From: CADEEN01 sp963783785
Lineage (GTDB): Bacteria; Pseudomonadota; Gammaproteobacteria; Burkholderiales; Burkholderiaceae_C
Assembly (NCBI GenBank): GCA_963783785.1
Contig: CAWAOQ010000009.1
Coordinates: 203,455 to 267,454, forward strand
Length of the DNA: 64,000 bases
Reading direction: 5' to 3'
The notes under the pieces were generated by a model. It worked only from the letters and a program-made list of their open reading frames with translations. It was not told where the DNA came from and ran no database searches. The position numbers were made by a program, and so were the translations under genes. This document shows, piece by piece, positions 20,067 to 28,535 of this stretch. Position 1 is the first letter of the stretch. The number at the start of each line of letters is the position of its first letter.

Positions 20067-20992
20067 AGCCACAGGCCGAGCCCCTTGAGCAATGCACGCA
20101 GGCCGGCAAACAACAGCACCGCGATGACCAGGCGCCGGATCACCGCACCGGAAAGCACGTGCAGCAGCCGCGCGCCGACCTTGGCGCCGAGCATCATGCC
20201 GACCACCGACGGCACCGCGATCATCGGCAGCACCGCGCCCTTGTTGACGTAGACCCATGCGGCCGCCGAGTCGACCAGCGACAGCACCAGCCCCGAGGTG
20301 CCGGCCGCCACCTTCAGCGGCACGCCCATCAGCAGGTTGAGCGCCGGCACGTTGGCCCAGCCGGCACCGATGCCGAACATGCCGGCCAGCACGCCGATGG
20401 CCAGGAACACCACCAGCCCGGCGCCGGTGCGGTGCACCTGCCAGTCGATGCGCCGCCCGGTCGCGCCGTCGATGAACACGCCGTGCATCGCCAGCGCGCT
20501 GCCCAGCGCGTCGGGCGCATCCACCTGCGGGAACTCGGACTTCTTGGCCACCAGCATCAGGCCGACGATGCCCAGCACGATGACACCGAGCGCGGTCTGC
20601 ACGGCCGCCACCGGCAGGGCCAGCCCGAGCAGTGCGCCGCCGATCGAACTGGCCGAGGCCAGCACCGCCAGCGGCAAGGCCAGCCGCAGGCTCGCCAGTC
20701 CGCCGCGCATCAGCATCGGCGCGGCGGCCAGCGCGCTGGCCAGCGCCACCAGCAGGCCCGCGCCGCGGACGAAGTCGAGGTGGAACGGAAAGAAGCCGCC
20801 GATGATCGGCACGAACAGCGTGCCGCCGCCGATGCCGGCCGGCACCGCGACGATGCCCATCAGGAAACAGGCGGCGAACAGCGCCGCGGGCCACACCCAC
20901 CACGGCGTCGCGGCCGCCGCACCGCCGGCAGCCTGTGCCGACTGCGCCAGCAGCAGCAACAGCAGGCCCAGGCCGGCAGCACGTGCGCGCAT
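20063..20992 (-). CDS. TauE/SafE family anion permease
   Basis: 309 residues with about eight hydrophobic helices and the family signature GIGGGTLFVPII near the N-terminus, plus MFGIGAGWANVPALN in the second half. TauE/SafE proteins export sulfite, sulfoacetate or related anions. Here the gene overlaps the soeC stop (ATGA), so it is co-translated with the sulfite dehydrogenase; movement of sulfite or sulfate is a reasonable inference. Confidence 0.8.
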   Translation of the reverse strand: MRARAAGLGLLLLLLAQSAQAAGGAAAATPWWVWPAALFAACFLMGIVAVPAGIGGGTLFVPIIGGFFPFHLDFVRGAGLLVALASALAAAPMLMRGGLASLRLALPLAVLASASSIGGALLGLALPVAAVQTALGVIVLGIVGLMLVAKKSEFPQVDAPDALGSALAMHGVFIDGATGRRIDWQVHRTGAGLVVFLAIGVLAGMFGIGAGWANVPALNLLMGVPLKVAAGTSGLVLSLVDSAAAWVYVNKGAVLPMIAVPSVVGMMLGAKVGARLLHVLSGAVIRRLVIAVLLFAGLRALLKGLGLWL

Positions 20993-21972
20993 CACGACAC
21001 CGCCTGGTAGTACAGGTTCTGCGGGTGATTGGCCTGCGCGAAGAAGAACCAGCGCTCGGCCAGCAGGCCGACGTACTGCACCGCGAACGCGCCCAGCAGC
21101 AGCGACGCGGAGGCCTCGGCACGTCCTGCTGCGGCCAGCACCACGGGCACGACGAAGGCGAGCACCAGGAAGACATGCTTGACCAGGCGCAGGCGCGGCG
21201 CGGCCACGCCGTGGAAGAACTCGCGCGTGTTGAACGAGCCGCCCATGAACCCCTTCGACCGCTGCACCACGACCGGGTGCTTGATGCCGATCGCCGACTG
21301 GATCGTCGAGCGTGGCTTGAGCCTGGCGTTGCGCCACAGCGAAGCGAGGCGGCCGATCGCCGCGAGCAGCGTGAGAACGATCGCCCAGCCCGACAGGAAA
21401 CCCACCAGCGACGGCGCGGCCAGCGTCGCCAGCCCGGCGGCGAGCATGAAGCCCGAGGCGCCGCCCAGCAGGGTGTAGTTGAGCAGCGTCAGCGGCGTAT
21501 GCCACTCGGCGAGGAAGCGCACGCACGCGTAGACCATGCCGGTGCAGACGAACAGCGCGAAGGCCAGCAGCGTGCCGGCGACGCCGATGACGATGCCGAG
21601 GTCGATTGCCGGCCCCTGCGACGGCGTGACGAGCACCGGCGTCCAGCCCAGCGCATGGACCACGGCATACAGCGCGACAGCCGCCATGAACGCCGGCAGC
21701 ACGATGACCTCGCGCGACAACCAGGAGGTGCGCCACTGTGCAGCGGATCGCCAGGCCCGCTCCGGCCGGCCGAGGTGGAAGAACGATGCCAGCAGCCCGC
21801 CGCCCAGCAGCAGCAGCGCGATCGCGCCGCCCTGGGCATACAGGGCGCGTCCTTCGACGGCCGGCAGCAGGCCCACCAGCGCATGGCTCTGCACCGTGAA
21901 CAGCGCGAGGAACAGGCCCTGCCCGGCGCCGATCAGCGTGGTCAGCAGGATGACGGAAAAGGCGGGATGCAT
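20992..21972 (-). CDS. soeC: SoeC, membrane subunit of sulfite dehydrogenase
   Basis: 326 residues with eight hydrophobic segments, of the DmsC/NrfD-like family. The SLEA-like start MHPAFSVILLTT and the motif FHLGRPERAWR are characteristic of DmsC-type anchors. SoeC ties the cytoplasmic SoeAB to the membrane and passes electrons to quinone. It follows soeB by 13 bp. Confidence 0.88.
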   Translation of the reverse strand: MHPAFSVILLTTLIGAGQGLFLALFTVQSHALVGLLPAVEGRALYAQGGAIALLLLGGGLLASFFHLGRPERAWRSAAQWRTSWLSREVIVLPAFMAAVALYAVVHALGWTPVLVTPSQGPAIDLGIVIGVAGTLLAFALFVCTGMVYACVRFLAEWHTPLTLLNYTLLGGASGFMLAAGLATLAAPSLVGFLSGWAIVLTLLAAIGRLASLWRNARLKPRSTIQSAIGIKHPVVVQRSKGFMGGSFNTREFFHGVAAPRLRLVKHVFLVLAFVVPVVLAAAGRAEASASLLLGAFAVQYVGLLAERWFFFAQANHPQNLYYQAVS

Positions 21973-21985
21973 GGTGTGGTCGCGG

Positions 21986-22720
21986 CTACCAGCTGGCGTC
22001 GTCGAGCGTGGCTGCGTCGTCGGCCGGCTTGGGCAGATGGCCTTCGACGCGCAGCGGGTTGTCGGAGCGCACCAGTTCGTCCTCGTGGATGCGCAGCCGC
22101 GTCGTGCGCCGCGGCAGGTAGTGGTTGGCCGGCTGCGTGCCCCACTCGGGCATCAGCGCGTAGCCGCCGTTCTCGCGGATCGCGCGCGAGGCATCGGACT
22201 GCGGGTCGTGGATGTCGCCGAAGATGCGCGCCGAGGTCGGGCAGGCCATCACGCAGGCCGGCCTGCGGTCGGCCTCGGGCAGGCGCGCGTCGTAGATGCG
22301 GTCCACGCACAGCGTGCACTTCTTCATCACCTTCAGGTTCTCGTCGAGCTCGCGCGCACCGTAGGGGCAGGCCCAGCTGCAGTACTTGCAGCCGATGCAC
22401 TTGTCGTAGTCCACCAGCACGATGCCGTCCTCGGGCCGCTTGTAGGAGGCGCCGGTGGGGCACACCGGCACGCAGGGCGGGTCTTCGCAGTGCAGGCAGC
22501 TCTTCGGGAAGTGCACCGTCTCGGTCAGCGGGAACTCGCCCACCTCGAAGGTCTGCACGCGGTTGAAGAAGGTGCCGCTGGGGTCGGCGCCGTACGGGTC
22601 CTGGTCGCTCATCGGGCCGGCCGCCCCGCTGGTGTTCCATTCCTTGCAGCTGGTGACGCAGGCGTGGCAGCCCACGCAGACGTTGAGGTCGATGACCAGG
22701 GCGAGCTGGCGCTGGCTCAT
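21986..22720 (-). CDS. soeB: SoeB, iron-sulfur subunit of sulfite dehydrogenase
   Basis: 244 residues with four [4Fe-4S] motifs, including CVGCHACVTSCKEWN, CEDPPCVPVCPTGA, CIGCKYCSWACPYGA and CTLCVDRI...CVMACPTSA. This is a DmsB-type electron-transfer subunit. Its ATG overlaps the soeA stop by 4 bp. The absence of a Tat signal on SoeA and SoeB supports a cytoplasmic enzyme. Confidence 0.92.
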   Translation of the reverse strand: MSQRQLALVIDLNVCVGCHACVTSCKEWNTSGAAGPMSDQDPYGADPSGTFFNRVQTFEVGEFPLTETVHFPKSCLHCEDPPCVPVCPTGASYKRPEDGIVLVDYDKCIGCKYCSWACPYGARELDENLKVMKKCTLCVDRIYDARLPEADRRPACVMACPTSARIFGDIHDPQSDASRAIRENGGYALMPEWGTQPANHYLPRRTTRLRIHEDELVRSDNPLRVEGHLPKPADDAATLDDASW

Positions 22721-25636
22721 GGCGACTTCTTGACGACGGGGACGGTGGCGCCGAGCGCGGCCAGCTCGTGCGGCCGCTCGGCCATGCCGGGGTACAGGCG
22801 CATCGGCTGGAACTGCGGCTCGCTCACCTGCGGCTCGTCGGCCCCGGCCTTGAAGACACGCACGCGCACGTCGTACCAGGCCGCCTGGCCGGTGATCGGG
22901 TCGGAGTTGGACACGCGCGCATCGCTGCCGCGCACCGGCAGCTCCTCCGAGATGACGTGGTTCAGCAGAAAACCCTCGCGCGACTCGTTGGCGTCGTGCG
23001 CCAGGTTCCAGGCGCCTGCCGCCTTGCCGATGGCGTTCCAGGTCCACACCGTGCCCGGCTCCACCGCCTGCGAGTGCGCCGCCTTGCAGCGCACGCGGCC
23101 CCATTGCGACTCGACCCAGACCCAGTCGCCGTCGGCGATGCCGGCCGCGCGCGCCGTCTGCGTGTTGATGTGCAGCACGTTGTAGGTGTGGATCTGGCGC
23201 AGCCAGGCGTTCTGCGAATCCCACGAGTGGTACATCGCCATCGGCCGCTGCGTCACCGCCGCCAGCGGGTACTTGTGCTTGTCGGTGACGTGCGACTCGA
23301 GCGGCTCGTAGAAGAACGGCAGCGGGTCGAAGTAGGTCTCGATGCGCTTCTTCAGGTGCTCGGGCGGCTTGCGGGTCAGCCCCTTGCCTTGCGCCGCGGT
23401 GCGAAAGCGCTGCAGCACCTCGGAGTAGAGGTGGATCAGGATCGGCTCGGCGTAGCGCGTGATGCGATTGGCGCGCGACCATTCGAGGTAGCCCTGGTTC
23501 CAGTTGCGCATGTACTGGTAGCTGCGCGGCAACTCGTAGTGGAAGACGCAGTTGTGCTGCTCGTACATCTCCCACTGGCGCGGATTGGGCTCGCCGATGA
23601 GGAACTTCTCGCCGCCCTTGCCGCGCCAGCCGGCCAGGAAGCCGATGCCCGAACCGGGCTCGGTCTCCCAGTTGACGATGAAGTCAGGGTAGTCGCGGTA
23701 CTTGCGCTGGCCCTGCGGCGTGACGAAGGTCGGCAGCTTCAGCCGCGTGCCGAGTTCGATCAGCACCTCCTGGAACGGCTTGCAGTCGCCGGTCGGCGGC
23801 AGGACCGGGATGCGCACCGCATCGACCGGGCCGTTGAATTCGGAGATCGGCCGATCGAGCATCGACATCACGTCGTGGCGCTCGAGGTAGGTGGTGTCGG
23901 GCAGGATCAGATCGGCAAACGCCGTCATCTCCGAGTGGAAGGCGTCGGCCACGACCAGGAACGGGATCTTGTACTCGCCGTCCTCGCCGCGGTCGTTGAG
24001 CATCTTGCGCACTTCGGCCGTGTTCATCGTGGAGTTCCACGACATGTTGGCCATGAAGATCAGGAGCGTGTCGATCGGGTACGGGTCGCCGCGCCAGGCG
24101 TTGGTGATGACGTTGTGCATCAAGCCGTGCACCGACAGCGGGTACTCCCAGGAGAAGGCCTTGTCGATGCGCACCGGCGAGCCGTCGTCGTTGACGAACA
24201 GGTCGTCGGGGTCGGCCGGCCAGCCGAGCGCCATGCCGTCGAGCGGGCGATTCGGCTGCACCGCGCGCGAGTCGTTGGGCGTGCGCGCGCACGGTGGGAT
24301 CGGGCGCGGGAACGGCGCCTTGTGGCGGAAGCCGCCGGGGCGGTCGATGGTGCCCAGCAGCGACATCAGGATCGCCAGCGCGCGGATGCTCTGGAAGCCG
24401 TTGGAGTGCGCGGCCAGCCCGCGCATGGCGTGGAAGGCCACCGGGTTGCCGCTGACGGTGTCGTGCTCGTTGCCCCAGGCGTCGGTCCAGGCGATCGGCA
24501 GCTCGATGCGCTGGTCGCGCGCGGTGATGCCCATCTCGTGCGCGAGGCGGCGGATCACGTCGGCCGGGATGCCGGTGATCTGCGCGGCCCACTCGGGCGT
24601 GTAGTCCTTGACGCGATCCTGCAGCAACTGGAACGCGGGCTTCACGGCCGTGCCGTCGGCGAGCGTGAACTCGCCGAGCAGGAACGGGTCGGCGCCTCTG
24701 GTGTGCGAGATCACGGCCTTGTTCTGGTGCCGGTCCCACCACAGCTTGTTCTGCGGGTCGTAGCAGGCCTCCTCCTGCGGCACCTCGGTGCGCACGAACA
24801 TGCCGTACTCGTCGTGCGCGGCGTCGAGGTTCACGAGCTCGCCGCCGTTGGTGTACTGCACGACGAAGTCACGGTCGTACAGCCCCTTGGCCAGGATCTC
24901 GTGGATCACCGCGAGCAGGAACGCGCCGTCGGTACCGGGGCGGATCGGCACCCACTCATCGGCGATGGCCGAGTAGCCGGTGCGCACCGGGTTGATCGAT
25001 ACGAAACGCCCGCCGTCGCGCTTGAACTTCGAGATCGCGATCTTCATCGGGTTGGAGTGGTGGTCCTCCGCGGTGCCGATCATCACGAACAGCTTGGCGC
25101 GGTCCAGGTCCGGCCCGCCGAACTCCCAGAACGAGCCGCCGATCGTGTAGATCATGCCGGCGGCCATGTTGACCGAGCAGAAGCCGCCGTGCGCCGCATA
25201 GTTGGGCGTGCCGAACTGGCGCGCGAACAGGCCGGTCAGCGCCTGCATCTGGTCGCGCCCGGTGAACAGCGCGAACTTCTTCGGGTCGGTGGCGCGGATG
25301 CGGCCCAGGCGCTCGGTGAGGGTCGCGAACGCCTCCTCCCACTCGATCTCCTCGAAATCGCCGGCCCCGCGCTCGGCTGCCGGCCTTGCGCTTGAGCGGC
25401 TTCGTCAGCCGGGCCGGCGAGTACTGCTTCATGATGCCCGACGAACCCTTGGCGCAGATCACACCCTGGTTCAGCGGGTGGTTCGGGTTGCCATCGATGT
25501 AGCGCACCTTGCCGTCGCGCAGGTGCACGCGGATGCCGCAGCGGCACGCACACATGTAGCAGGTCGTGTTGCGTGTTTCGTGGGCCGCGTCGGCGTGCGG
25601 ATCGGCGATGGGGTCGTGCAGCGGAGCTTGCGCCAT
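22717..25636 (-). CDS. soeA: SoeA, molybdopterin subunit of sulfite dehydrogenase, one frameshift
   Basis: About 973 residues of the DMSO-reductase family. The N-terminal [4Fe-4S] site is Cys26, Cys29, Cys33 (CYMCACRC) and Cys61 (GVICAKG), and the molybdopterin segments follow (FTGRDQMQALTG, GGSFWEFGGPDLDRAK, NMSWNSTMNT). SoeABC oxidises sulfite to sulfate directly. No Tat signal precedes the Cys motif, so the enzyme is cytoplasmic. The frame changes near 25385, inside a GC-rich stretch; the length is one base over. The ATG at 25636 is chosen because it gives the usual short N-terminus; further in-frame ATGs upstream are not supported. Confidence 0.92.
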
Positions 25637-25763
25637 GGAGTTCGAGGATCCTGGTCGGTCGGATGGGGTGTTCTTGTGTGGGGGGCGGCACGCAAACGCA
25701 CACGCCACCGACGCGTCCGGCAACGGGGCCATTGGGCACAAGACCGGGCGGACGAGTCTATTC

Positions 25764-25800
25764 CCATACAAGGTGTATGGCTACCTACCCGTCAGGGGTA
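25764..25800. promoter_or_regulatory. paired inverted repeats between soeA and the MazG-like gene
   Basis: Within the 319-bp divergent gap 25637-25955 there are two perfect inverted repeats: CCATACaaggtGTATGG (25764-25780) and TACCCgtcagGGGTA (25786-25800). Their centres lie 21 bp apart and 136 and 157 bp upstream of the soeA ATG. The second resembles the sites upstream of dsrA and tusA. Apart from these and GC-rich sequence, nothing else is visible in the gap. Confidence 0.6.
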
Positions 25801-25955
25801 TGCGCTCGAGGCTGCGGCCGGGCCGGATAGGATGGCGCCGCCGGGGCCGTCGGCTTCCAGTCCTCCCGCCACGGCACCACCCCCGGCAAGCGCCGATGCG
25901 CACGCCGGGCCGCCCCAAGCGCGAATCCCGCAGTGCGCAGCACGTATCTACCCTG

Positions 25956-26414
25956 ATGAGCCAGAACCCGCTGCCGCCGAACGACCCCGCATCGCCCGCG
26001 CCGGCGGCCGCGAGCGCGGCGCGCTCGCCCATCGCCAGTGCAGACTCGCCCGACGGCCCGTTGGTCGATGTCTCCAGGCTGCAGGAGGCGATTGCGCTGT
26101 TTGCGCGCGAGCGCGACTGGGACCAGTTCCACTCGCCGAAGAACCTGGCCATGGCGCTCACCGGAGAGGTGGGCGAGTTGGTGGAATTGTTCCAGTGGCT
26201 GAGCGAGGACGCCTCGCACCGCGTGGCGCATGACCCGGCCACCGCGCGCCGTGTGCGCGACGAGATCGCCGACGTGCTGGTGTACCTGGCGCGGCTGGCG
26301 GCGGTGCTGGACGTGGATCTGGACGAGGCCGTGCGCAGCAAGCTCGCCGCCAACGCCCTCAAGTACCCCGCCGATCGGGCCAGGGGGAACGCGAAGAAAC
26401 ACTCGGACCTCTAG
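25956..26414 (+). CDS. MazG-like nucleotide pyrophosphohydrolase
   Basis: 152 residues. A low-complexity Pro/Ala/Ser N-terminus of about 35 residues is followed by an all-alpha NTP-pyrophosphatase domain with the metal-binding pattern GEVGELVELFQW and DEIADVLVYLARLA (ExxE...ExxD). Family members remove non-canonical nucleotides. The ATG at 25956 is the first good start after the divergent promoter region. It is transcribed away from soeA and converges with the rhodanese gene. Confidence 0.82.
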   Translation: MSQNPLPPNDPASPAPAAASAARSPIASADSPDGPLVDVSRLQEAIALFARERDWDQFHSPKNLAMALTGEVGELVELFQWLSEDASHRVAHDPATARRVRDEIADVLVYLARLAAVLDVDLDEAVRSKLAANALKYPADRARGNAKKHSDL

Positions 26415-26483
26415 CGCGCCGGCGCCGGCGCCGCGCCTGGCGCCTTGCCGTCTGCTAACAACCCGCCAAGGGCAGGCTGCGAC

Positions 26484-26873
26484 TCACACCTGCCGCCACG
26501 GCAAGCCGTGCTTGCGCCAGCCGCCGAGGTTGCCGCGGTGGTGCTCGGAATCGAGCTCACCCTCGAAGCCCTCGAGCACGTTGCTGACGTGGGTGAACCC
26601 GTGCTTTTCCAGCTCGATCCCAGCGTCGATCGAGCGCTTGCCGCTGCGGCAGATCAGGATGATCGGCCGGTCCTTGCGGCCGGCCATGCGCAGCACCTCG
26701 TCGGCGAAATGCGGGTTCACCTCGAACTCGGGCGCCGTGTTCCACTCGACATTGATGGCGTCGACCGGGTGGCCGACATAGTAGAACTCGACCTCGGTAC
26801 GACAGTCGATCAGCAGCGCATTCGGGTTCTCCGTGATGATCTCGTAGGCTTTGGTGGGGTGCAGGTTGTCCAT
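26484..26873 (-). CDS. single-domain rhodanese
   Basis: 129 residues with one rhodanese domain. The catalytic loop CRSGKR (Cys about residue 92) and LIDCRTEVEFYYVGHPVDA are clear. Single-domain rhodaneses mobilise sulfane sulfur to carriers such as TusA. Given the gene's place between soe and apr, it could feed the persulfide relay, but it is not within either operon. The gene is intact. Confidence 0.85.
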   Translation of the reverse strand: MDNLHPTKAYEIITENPNALLIDCRTEVEFYYVGHPVDAINVEWNTAPEFEVNPHFADEVLRMAGRKDRPIILICRSGKRSIDAGIELEKHGFTHVSNVLEGFEGELDSEHHRGNLGGWRKHGLPWRQV

Positions 26874-27423
26874 CGCGCGCTCCGTGTGGCGCGTATTGTC
26901 ATCGTCGGCAGGCGCACGGGTTCGAATATCTGCTCATATGCATATGCCAGCGATGGCGGGTTGGCGCAGGTCGGGCTCGGCCTCCAGGGTCTTCGGCGCT
27001 GCGCGTCCGATGACTCTCATGCCGCCGAACTTGGCCTTCCAGGCCCGGCAACTCGGCTCGCTGAAGCTGTGCTTCCTGCACAGCTCTCATGCGGCTTCGC
27101 GTTCCATCATCACGGAATCGACAACCTGGATTCGGCCCGTTGCCGCTGTTCGTTGGGGTGGAGTGGTGACATTCGCAGCATTTGGCGGCCAGTCTCCCGC
27201 GAAGACCGCGCGCTGCTGCCGAGGCCGCCAGGTGACCGGCTCCGTTCATGTCCCCCGACGGCAGACCTGGCGACTGCCGTCTCCTCCTCTACTTCACTGC
27301 GCCGGTCACCCGACGCCCTCGACAGCGACCAACATCGCCGCCTGCGAAGGCATTGAAGACCCGAACACCGCGGTGGTGGCAGGAGCGCTGATGGTCGATA
27401 CACGATCGGCCGCAGCATGACGC
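26874..27423. other. 550-bp gene-poor interval
   Basis: No reading frame here has recognisable protein features or a convincing start with a ribosome site. The stretch is slightly less GC-rich than its surroundings and contains a perfect 12-bp palindrome CATATGCATATG at 26935-26946. It looks like degenerate intergenic sequence at the edge of the apr block, possibly a decayed repeat; no transposase fragment is recognised. Confidence 0.5.
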
Positions 27424-27585
27424 CTACGGCTTCTTCGGCGTCTTGTATTCGGCTTCCTTCTGGAACGGTTTCCAGACGGTTTCGTAACCGACGAACCCCT
27501 TTTCGTTTGGCGGCATCTGACGCGTTGTCAGATAACGCGAAACGCCGTCAGGAACCTTGGCGGGGGGAGGCTTGTGATCGCTCAT
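27424..27585 (-). CDS. 53-residue protein at the end of the apr operon
   Basis: A short frame from ATG 27585 to TAG 27424, preceded by GAAAGGTGACTC (a ribosome-site-like AAAGGTG). The product is hydrophilic and Pro/Lys-rich, begins MSDHKPPPAKVPDG, has an RYLTTRQMPPNEKGFVGYE core and ends in KTPKKP. It follows the FKBP gene by 36 bp in the same direction. No known family is recognised; the good start and position suggest a real small gene. Confidence 0.55.
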   Translation of the reverse strand: MSDHKPPPAKVPDGVSRYLTTRQMPPNEKGFVGYETVWKPFQKEAEYKTPKKP

Positions 27586-27621
27586 GAGTCACCTTTCTTG
27601 GCATGAAGTGAGGGCTGCCGC

Positions 27622-28132
27622 TCAAACAGGTCTCAAGAGCGACGGGTCGATGGCGGCGCCCGCATTGATTGCCCCGCCCGCTCTTGTCTCTGCATCGGTT
27701 GCGTCGCGCACGGTCAGTATCTCGAGCGTGAAGACGACCTCTCTGCCGCAAAGCGGATTGTTGCCATCGACCGTCAGTCTCTCGTCGTCCATCTGCGTCA
27801 CGAGAAAGCTGCGGGTCTGTCCCTTGTCGTTCTCCATCAGGATGGAGGTGCCGACTTGCCGATACTCCTCGGGGACGTTCTCGATGTGCATCGGAAAAAA
27901 CCAGCGACTCGTCTCTGGGGCCGAAGATCTGGTTGCCATCGATCGCCACTTCGATGACGTCGCCAGCGGACTTGCCCTCGAGCTCCCTGTGGACCGAAGG
28001 GGCCAGGATCTCGTTGTGTCCGTGAACATAGCCCAACGGGAACTCGACCCTGGTGAGGACATGCCCCGACTTCCTGTCGGTCACCTTGTAGGTCAGCTCG
28101 ACAAACTTGCCGTCCCGGATGACTTCGCTCAC
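27622..28132 (-). CDS. SlyD-like FKBP peptidyl-prolyl isomerase, one frameshift
   Basis: About 170 residues from a GTG at 28132. The motifs FPLGYVHGHNEILAP and IDGNQIFGPRDESLVF are the SlyD-type FKBP core, and the C-terminal part (ENVPEEYRQVGTSILMEN, DGNNPLCGREVVF) is in the next frame. The switch falls in a run of A residues at 27894-27901, so a homopolymer miscall is the obvious cause. It sits in the apr operon, so a folding or assembly role for the flavin-iron-sulfur enzyme is possible but unproved. Confidence 0.8.
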
Positions 28133-28152
28133 GTCAGATCCGGACGAAGTGT

Positions 28153-28530
28153 TCAGAAGATGGATGCACCGAAGATCCTGACCTTTCCATCCTCATAGCC
28201 GAGGACCAGTCTGCCAAGCCATTCGCCTGGCTTCTTGGTGCTCCGCTGCCGGTAGAGAACCGTCACATGCTCGCCGCGGCGGATGATGCCGAGCGAGTCG
28301 ATCTCGTCAGACAGATTCCTCGCCAGCTCGCTGTTCGCAAACTGGTGGCCCGCAACCACCTGATCGATGGCACGCGCCAGGGAACTGGAAAAGTTCCTGG
28401 CGAATTCTCCGTACTTGCCTTCGTTCGAATACTTGACGAGGTCGCGCCACAGGGGCTTGGCCATGGCCAGGATCTCGTCATCCGTTTTTTCAGTGATGTT
28501 CACGCGCGTGCACGTTGAGTGTCGACACAT
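28153..28530 (-). CDS. uncharacterised protein downstream of aprA
   Basis: 117-125 residues. The start is uncertain between the ATG at 28530 and a GTG at 28503 that gives MNITEKTDDEI; the second looks more natural as an N-terminus. The protein is alpha/beta, with DEILAMAKPLWRDLVKYS, FSSSLARAIDQVV and a C-terminal beta part VTVLYRQRSTKKPGEWLGR to VRIFGASIF. It resembles a SnoaL-like small fold but I cannot place it in a family. It follows aprA almost directly, so it is probably co-transcribed. Confidence 0.6.
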   Translation of the reverse strand: MCRHSTCTRVNITEKTDDEILAMAKPLWRDLVKYSNEGKYGEFARNFSSSLARAIDQVVAGHQFANSELARNLSDEIDSLGIIRRGEHVTVLYRQRSTKKPGEWLGRLVLGYEDGKVRIFGASIF

Positions 28531-28535
28531 CCTGG

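Noticed and set aside
22768..25395. Plus-strand frame of 875 residues opposite soeA
   Set aside because: It is an antisense shadow; soeA keeps full molybdopterin motifs on the minus strand.
26874..27423. A transposase remnant
   Set aside because: No DDE-type motif, terminal inverted repeat or target duplication could be found.
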